Shown: in pieces, positions 57,179 to 64,000 of the stretch | Numbering within the stretch: the stretch's first letter is position 1 | How the letters are laid out: each line of letters begins with the position of its first letter | NCBI GenBank assembly: GCA_036898135.1 | Contig: CM072511.1 | Coordinates: 47,009,338-47,073,337 of the forward strand | Reading direction: 5' to 3' | Origin: Oncomelania hupensis | Lineage: Eukaryota; Mollusca; Gastropoda; Littorinimorpha; Pomatiopsidae | Length of the DNA stretch: 64,000 bases | Program-made: the position numbers and the translations under genes | Notes under the pieces: generated by a model | What the model was told of the DNA's origin: nothing | Databases searched by the model: none | What the model saw: only the letters and a program-made list of their open reading frames with translations

Positions 57179-57889
57179 CCGCTTGAGTTAGATTCTTTAT
57201 CGGCCAACATCTTGACCTGCCCAATAATTCATTTATTTAAAAATTATAAAAGTGTTGACCCTCAGGATACGAATAACCCCTTGGCAAACCAGATTGTGGC
57301 CGATAAACTATCTCGGGGCAATGAAATGTCAGTGTCTGGATTTCAGGTTAATGATACAAAACATTGGAACATAATGAAGCAGTGCCGCATTTGAATAGTA
57401 ATGGCTATAAGACCCCCACATTTACAGGAACACGAGCATCTAATTCCGTGAATGTCATCTACAAATCTTGTCCCAAAACCATTATCAGCTTTTCAGGAGT
57501 ATGGGTGCAAATACTTCAGGGACGTTGTATAGAAAAAAATGACTACCTGACGTGATAACTACGAACTAAGAACATGAATTTAAGCCACAAAATGAATTTA
57601 AGCCACAACCCTGTGTACACATCTTTGAAGGTACACGCAAAATTTCAGCTCTGTCAGCCCAGCCATAAACGCTTGCGTTCTGTGTGCACATGAATGAACA
57701 TGAAGGTTTAATGTCTATACCCACTATTGGTCATATGGCAGACGAGGATAACCAACTCAGGGAAAGAGGGGTAGGGTCCTAAATCAACACTGAACCACCA
57801 GAGCAATCGTACTGCTAAAATGGACAGTAAAAATGGAATATGCACATACTTCATTAATATTAAATTGAACTAAAAGGACACATCCCATA
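57179..57889. other. Non-coding stretch
   Basis: Frames at 57146-57394 and 57364-57555 are ordinary in composition but match nothing I recognise. Otherwise AT-rich. Confidence 0.4.
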
Positions 57890-59545
57890 TGACTCACATG
57901 CTTCTTATGGAACTTGCAATATTTGCTTTGGATCGTGGAGACTTGATCTGTTTAAAGCGGCTGCCAATTGTTAAACACCCCAAGGTATCCACGATCCAAA
58001 GCAAGTCTGGAATATGCCTTACAGAAGAACAAGAAGTCTTGGATAGATGGATAGAGTACTGCTCTGACCTTTACAACCACACATCAAACGGATACCCATC
58101 AGTTCTAGCATGTCCCCAGAACGGAGAAGAAGAAGAAATCCTTCCAATTCTCAGATAAGAATTTGAGGCAGCAGTGCAATCGCTAAAGAAAGGGAAGTCA
58201 GCGGGAGTGGACAACATACCCGTGGAATTGCTTCAAGCAGGAGGAGAAGCGATGATTAACGCCCCTCACCATTATCTGTAACAAGATCTGGCAGAGTGAG
58301 GAGTGGCCTACACATGGATCCAGTCACTTGTCATCACTCTTCCCAAAAAAAGTTAACCTTCAGGAGTGTGAAAATTACCGCACCATCAGCCTCATCAGCC
58401 ATCCCAACAAGGTCCTCCTGAAAATAATAGTCAACAGATTGAAACCCCAAGCTGAACAAATCATAGCTGAAGAACAAACAGGATTCAGGGCAGGGCGAAG
58501 TACCACTGAACAGATTTTCAACCTCAGATTAATTTGCGAGAAATACGTACAGCACGAACATCATCTATAATGTGTTTGCAGACTTCAAGAAAGCCTTTGA
58601 CCGAGTCTGGCATGCAGCTCTGTGGACAACCATGAGAGTGTACAACATCAGCCCTAAAATTATTGAAATTATCATCTTCCTAGAGCGCACCATGTTAGAT
58701 GCCCTTGCAGATCACGAAGGCATACTCAGCTTAGGGGGTAGAGCAATCTCCAACCTTCGTTTTGCGGATGACATTAATGGATTGGCTGGAGAGGAACAAC
58801 AACGTGAACAGCTGGTACAGAGGCTTGACACACCAGAGCCTATGGAATGGAAATGAGAGCAGAGAGGACCACAATGATGACCAACAACACCAATGGCATC
58901 AACATGGACATCAAAGTCCAAGGCCAATCCCTCAACACAGTGCATAGCTTCAAATATTTAGGAGGAATTGTATCATACAATGGGTCCAGTCATGAAGTCC
59001 TCTCCAGGATCGCACAAACAACTGCTGCCCTGACAAGGTTGAAGCCCAATTGGAAAGGCATGACCATCAGTCCATATTCCAATGTAAGACTGCTGCGTTC
59101 CCTTGTCATATCCATCTTCCTATACGCTTGCGAAACATGGACCCTCACAGCAGGTGTACTACGAAGAATACAAAGCATGGAGATGAGGTGCTACAGAAGA
59201 CTTCTGGGTATTTCCTATTCCCAGACGAAGTCTGACAGACCATTACACAATGACATGCTCACAGTGGTGAACAAACGGAAACTCCTATGGTATGGCCACG
59301 TCACAAGATCATCAGTCCTTTCAAAGACCATCCTGCAAGGCACAGCGGAAGGAGGCAGAAGAAGAGGGAGACAGGTAAAGAGGTTTGAGGACAACACAGT
59401 CGAGGGTGGACTAGCTTGACACTGAGCGAAGCCATGAGGGTTGAGGAAGACGGAGAAAGATGGCGTATGTTGGTGAAACGATCTTCTGTGTTGCCCCAAC
59501 GACCTTCGAGTTATGGGATAGGACAGGATAAGAATATTTAACATG
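57890..59545 (+). pseudogene. LINE reverse-transcriptase pseudogene (family A)
   Basis: Blocks in order: SKSGICLTEEQEVLDRWIEY (58000), VQSLKKGKSAGVDNIPVELL (58173), NYRTISLISHPNKVLLKII (58374), EEQTGFRAGRSTTEQIFNLR (58470), DFKKAFDRVWHAALW (58583), NLRFADDINGLAGEEQ (58752, catalytic Asp pair), MTNNTNGINMDI, SFKYLGGIVSYNGSS, KRKLLWYGHVTRSSVLSKTI and EGGRRRGRQVKRFED (59347). Stops and frameshifts occur near 58157, 58280, 58570 and 58850. Between NISPKIIEIIIFL and ERTMLDALADHEG the RQGCLLSP-type motif is absent, an internal deletion of the palm. The 3' end has GGGATAGGACAGGATA near 59515. Dead copy; the endonuclease is missing. Confidence 0.88.
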
Positions 59546-59604
59546 AAAATGAATGCCCATAAAGAAATAAATGAAACTGTGGTATTAAAATGTAAATGAA
59601 TATC
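59546..59604. other. LINE 3' flank
   Basis: AT-rich sequence after the GGATA-type tail; no feature. Confidence 0.4.
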
Positions 59605-60250
59605 GACTTTGATCTTTCTATGCTCTTGAACTTGAGATGACCTTGACCTCCTGTTCCAAAAACACTTATTGACGATCAAATATTTACAGCAAAAGTTGTA
59701 TTATGCCAAAAGACTGACCTTTGGATGACCTTGACCTTCAGTGACCTTAACCTTGGGATAACCTTGACCTTCACAAGGATCTCATGCTCATGAAAGATCA
59801 AATAACTCAATGTTGTTGCATACTATGGGTTAATGCCATTCTACTGTACAATTACCTTTTTTTTTTAAATATTTTTGCAAGGCCTAAAATGACCTTGACC
59901 TTCAAGATCAACTCAAAACTGGAACATATACGAAAGATCAATCTACCATCTCTAAATCTCTAAAGGAAACAAGATTGGACTTTATATCTCTCATTGTTTA
60001 GGGCCAAGGTCACTTCAAAATACCTATATTAACCGATGTTAGACAGCTCCAGTGACCTTGACCTTGACCTTGGAGTGAGGTTGACCAAATTTGCATATAA
60101 TATGTGTGTCATTGATATCTATCATGCTTCAAAGAATCATAAGTTCAATATTAATAACTTCGAAAAAAGTGAAATTTTGTTTAAAATTGTCATTTTTGTA
60201 ACTAACATTTGTTGACCATGTGACCTTGACCTTGAAGTGAAGTCATTCAT
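59605..60250 (+). repeat. Field of TGACCTTGACCT half-site repeats
   Basis: TGACCTTGACC or close variants occur near 59638, 59735, 59751 (TAACCTTGACC), 59760, 59890, 60053, 60059 and 60221, with an inverse AAGGTCA near 60004. On the other strand this is AGGTCAAGGTCA, two overlapping AGGTCA half-sites with the TCAAGGTCA extension bound by monomeric nuclear receptors (SF-1/FTZ-F1, ERR type). Spacing is irregular and the intervening DNA is unique. It could be part of a repeat family that merely carries these motifs. Confidence 0.6.
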
Positions 60251-60578
60251 TTACTGATCATTTATGAGCACACCATCTTACCAAGTTTGGTTGTCCAAAT
60301 TTAGACTCCAAAAAGCAGAATCATGTATGGAACCCAAAGTACTAGTTTGGTCGTTCGTGTGTGCCTGAAGGAACCCACTTGTACAAAAAGGAACCCACTT
60401 TTCCAAAGTCAACCACATCAAAGTTTGTTTATATATTTTAAATTTTTAGTGATATTGGAACCATGTACAGTCAAATTAAGCTGTATGCTGAGTTTTGAAG
60501 TCCTCACTAGTTTACATCATGTGGAACCCAGTTGACATCATTTTGGAAAGAAACCCAGTTGGGAGGCTTTGAACGTAT

Positions 60579-61859
<1,281 letters not shown>

Positions 61860-61869
61860 ATAAACATAC

Positions 61870-62112
<243 letters not shown>

Positions 62113-62114
<2 letters not shown>

Positions 62115-62422
62115 ACACAGATTCTGCAGATAAGAGATAAAGAGGGAAGGGAAATACGCCCCACAGACAGGGCTTGAAGTGGTGAACGATACTAAACAAT
62201 ACTAAATATAATGAATGTGTTCGTTTACCTTTGAAACCGGGTGTGTATATCTTGCTTTCAGTTACTCCAGTATTGCACGCCTCTGTTGATGATCCATCTG
62301 AAACGTAGAGACAATATTATATAGGCATTTAAAGAAAAAGAAACAAACATAAAATTTTTAATAAGCAGTAAAATGCGAAAGCGGGTCAATTATACGAGTA
62401 AATGTAAACGCAGGCAAAGCCT

Positions 62423-62426
<4 letters not shown>
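62113..62426. other. Non-coding stretch
   Basis: Unique AT-rich sequence; no gene. Confidence 0.5.
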
Positions 62427-62453
<27 letters not shown>

Positions 62454-62459
62454 AAGAAG

Positions 62460-62488
<29 letters not shown>
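62427..62488. repeat. (GAA)n microsatellite
   Basis: About 20 uninterrupted AAG/GAA units. Confidence 0.97.
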
Positions 62489-62490
<2 letters not shown>

Positions 62491-62704
62491 GCAAATTGCT
62501 TTCCTGTACAAAAATCATTTACAATTCAAACACATTGACGGAATTTCAACTGTACAAATATAAATGACAAAGTAAATGTAACAGCGGCAAAATAAAATAA
62601 ATAAATAAATTTTCAAACACATTAAAAGCCTCATAAATGGATAAATAGACAAATTGAAGTTCAATATAACAGTTTTCTAGTAGAGTTTATAAGCTGGGCG
62701 ACAG

Positions 62705-62709
<5 letters not shown>

Positions 62710-62795
<86 letters not shown>

Positions 62796-62801
62796 TTCTC
62801 C

Positions 62802-62878
<77 letters not shown>

Positions 62879-62882
62879 TCTC
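62710..62882. repeat. (CT)n microsatellite, ~170 bp
   Basis: CT units with TTTC and CCGT interruptions; it abuts the LINE fragment at 62935. Confidence 0.97.
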
Positions 62883-62934
62883 ATTCAGCGCCTGGCCACC
62901 GAACTGTAAACATCGATAGCTGAGCTTTCCCGTA

Positions 62935-63496
62935 TTGAGTGTGATTACTGCGGTTTTTCACTTGAAGAATTTGTTTTTAGACAATGGTTTTGTTGAAGCA
63001 TGGCATCAGCAAAGTGTTGGTGACGTCAATTCTTTTTTGGCTTCCTTGAAAGAAAGACTTTTAAATCGATTCAAAAGTGACTGGGAACTCAATCTTTTTT
63101 CTAGCGAGCGCTTTGAGTACTATGCTCAGTTCAAGAGGGTGTTTAAACTTGAACATTATGTAACCTGTCACCAGCTACGATGCTTTAAAATTACTTATGT
63201 CCAGTTCAGGTTCGGCATCTCGCCGATCAACACACACAGACGAAGATATGTACAGGTCAAAAGTAACACCACAACTGATGTGTCCAGTATGCAAAGACGA
63301 TGTGGAAGATGAGCCTCACTTCTTGTTCGCTTGTCCCGCATACGAAGAATTAAGGAATGAGTCACCAATATTTGAAAAGTACAAAGATACTGGTTTTGAC
63401 ATTTCTGGAATTATGAGTGATGATGATCAAGCAAATGTGTGCGAGCTGTCCAGGTTTTTGTATAAAGCATTCAGAAAGAGAGCAGAGTTACAGTAG
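62935..63496 (+). pseudogene. LINE polyprotein 3' end with zinc finger (family D)
   Basis: One frame from 62935 reads FLDNGFVEAWHQQSVGDVNS, FKSDWELNLFSSERFEYYAQ and QLRCFKITYVQFRFGISPIN. A frameshift near 63240 moves to a second frame: CPVCKDDVEDEPHFLFACP (C-x2-C-x8-H-x4-C zinc finger), then AYEELRNESPIFEKY and a stop at 63494-63496. This is the C-terminal region of a LINE polyprotein with its RNA- or DNA-binding finger. RT and endonuclease are missing; the 5' boundary is near the CT microsatellite. Only one frameshift suggests a fairly young copy. Confidence 0.82.
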
Positions 63497-64000
63497 AGTT
63501 GTTTTGGATTGAACAGAAACCTGGTCGGAATTTTTTGCTTTTTATGACGTTTCTTGTTTGTATTTTGAACGTATTGAAATTTGAAAGTTGAAACAGGCGT
63601 ATTAAATTTGTAGCGGAGAGAAGAGTATTAGATTATAAAGATGGATGGGAATATAAGGTTTCAAAAATCCTGTGGATTATGTAACGAAAGGGGGTGACAG
63701 AACGAAGACAAGAGGTAGTATTGACGAAGAGTAGATGGATATAATAAATGAGAATGAATGATGGTGAAAGCATTCGGAGACGGTAAGTTCGTAAATCTCC
63801 TTTTGCCTTTGTGCTGAAATTTGTAGTCATGTAGTCTGGCTAAGTTTGGAATTTTGTAGTCTTCTTTCTGGTGTGTATTTTTTTTCTTGGATTTTGCAAC
63901 AAATTTCGTTATTTCTGTAAGCTTTTGAATATGGAATGTACAGAAAAATAAGTGTGCATTGTTGGTAATTTTATTTTTATTGTATATATTGTCATTTTTA
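63497..64000. other. 3' flank and non-coding sequence
   Basis: May include the LINE 3' UTR. AT-rich with T-runs near 63880; no gene recognised. Confidence 0.45.

Larger units (their letters stand above)
50736..60575. other. Candidate 9.8-kb composite element with imperfect inverted ends
   Basis: The left end CGTTCACAACTATCCAACTC and the inverse of the right end CGTTCAAAGCCTCCCAACTG agree at most positions (about 21 of the first 28). Both then show (C)AACTGGGTTYC and GTGGGTTYC motifs repeated: left near 50747, 50780 and 50802 (plus an inverse copy at 50820), right near 60370, 60391, 60522 and 60552 in inverse. Both ends sit against GT microsatellite, which hides any target duplication. Inside are LINE relics, a candidate spliced gene and a half-site field. 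The alternative is two unrelated copies of a short repeat in opposite orientation. Confidence 0.4.

Noticed and set aside
62373..62567. Lys-rich 64-codon frame
   Set aside because: Mostly a GAA microsatellite with short random flanks.

Overview
This is a eukaryotic nuclear window with no bacterial gene layout and almost no confident host coding sequence. Several families of non-LTR retrotransposon (LINE) sequence, tRNA-derived SINEs, very long di-, tri- and tetranucleotide arrays and AT-rich non-coding DNA suggest a large animal genome. From general familiarity with such LINE families, a lophotrochozoan, possibly a marine mollusc, is the best guess; the sequence alone does not fix the species.

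Layout. 1-12 kb: two copies of one SINE family, a LINE 3' end, a diverged tandem satellite, a second LINE 3' end with a (TTGAA) tail, a 155-bp fold-back element with TTAA flanks, a 64-bp LINE tail with a 13-bp target duplication, and a (GATA)96 array enclosed by inverted repeats. 12-26 kb: a solo LTR with a 5-bp duplication (12072-12645), a LINE zinc-finger 3' end near 15 kb, purine-rich trinucleotide arrays (21-25 kb), and a second solo LTR of the same family on the other strand (25397-25986). 26-41 kb: a 603-bp fold-back MITE, tRNA-like repeats, a complete but internally shrunken hAT element with a BED-finger fragment and an 8-bp duplication (32753-33629), a tandem satellite, and a LINE in which the endonuclease is fused directly to the C-terminal end of the polyprotein. 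41-64 kb: a 1,007-bp terminal-repeat retrotransposon in miniature (45444-46450), a 5'-truncated RNase H-bearing LINE with an open frame and a 13-bp duplication (47577-50180), then a 9.8-kb stretch (50736-60575) bounded by imperfect inverted repeats. That stretch holds two broken LINE ORF1 regions, a LINE reverse-transcriptase pseudogene, a field of nuclear-receptor-like half-sites, and a short candidate spliced gene with a duplicated third exon. A last LINE zinc-finger fragment lies near 63 kb.

How the parts relate. Nothing here works as an operon or pathway; the window is a layered record of transposition. The strongest calls rest on structure visible in the sequence: matched termini plus target-site duplications. 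The only long intact frame is the RNase H LINE polyprotein, and its first ~64 codons are flanking DNA read through by chance. Long homopolymeric frames over microsatellites are not genes. Host-gene candidates (three exons near 51-56 kb and one 88-codon frame at 27441-27707) are tentative.
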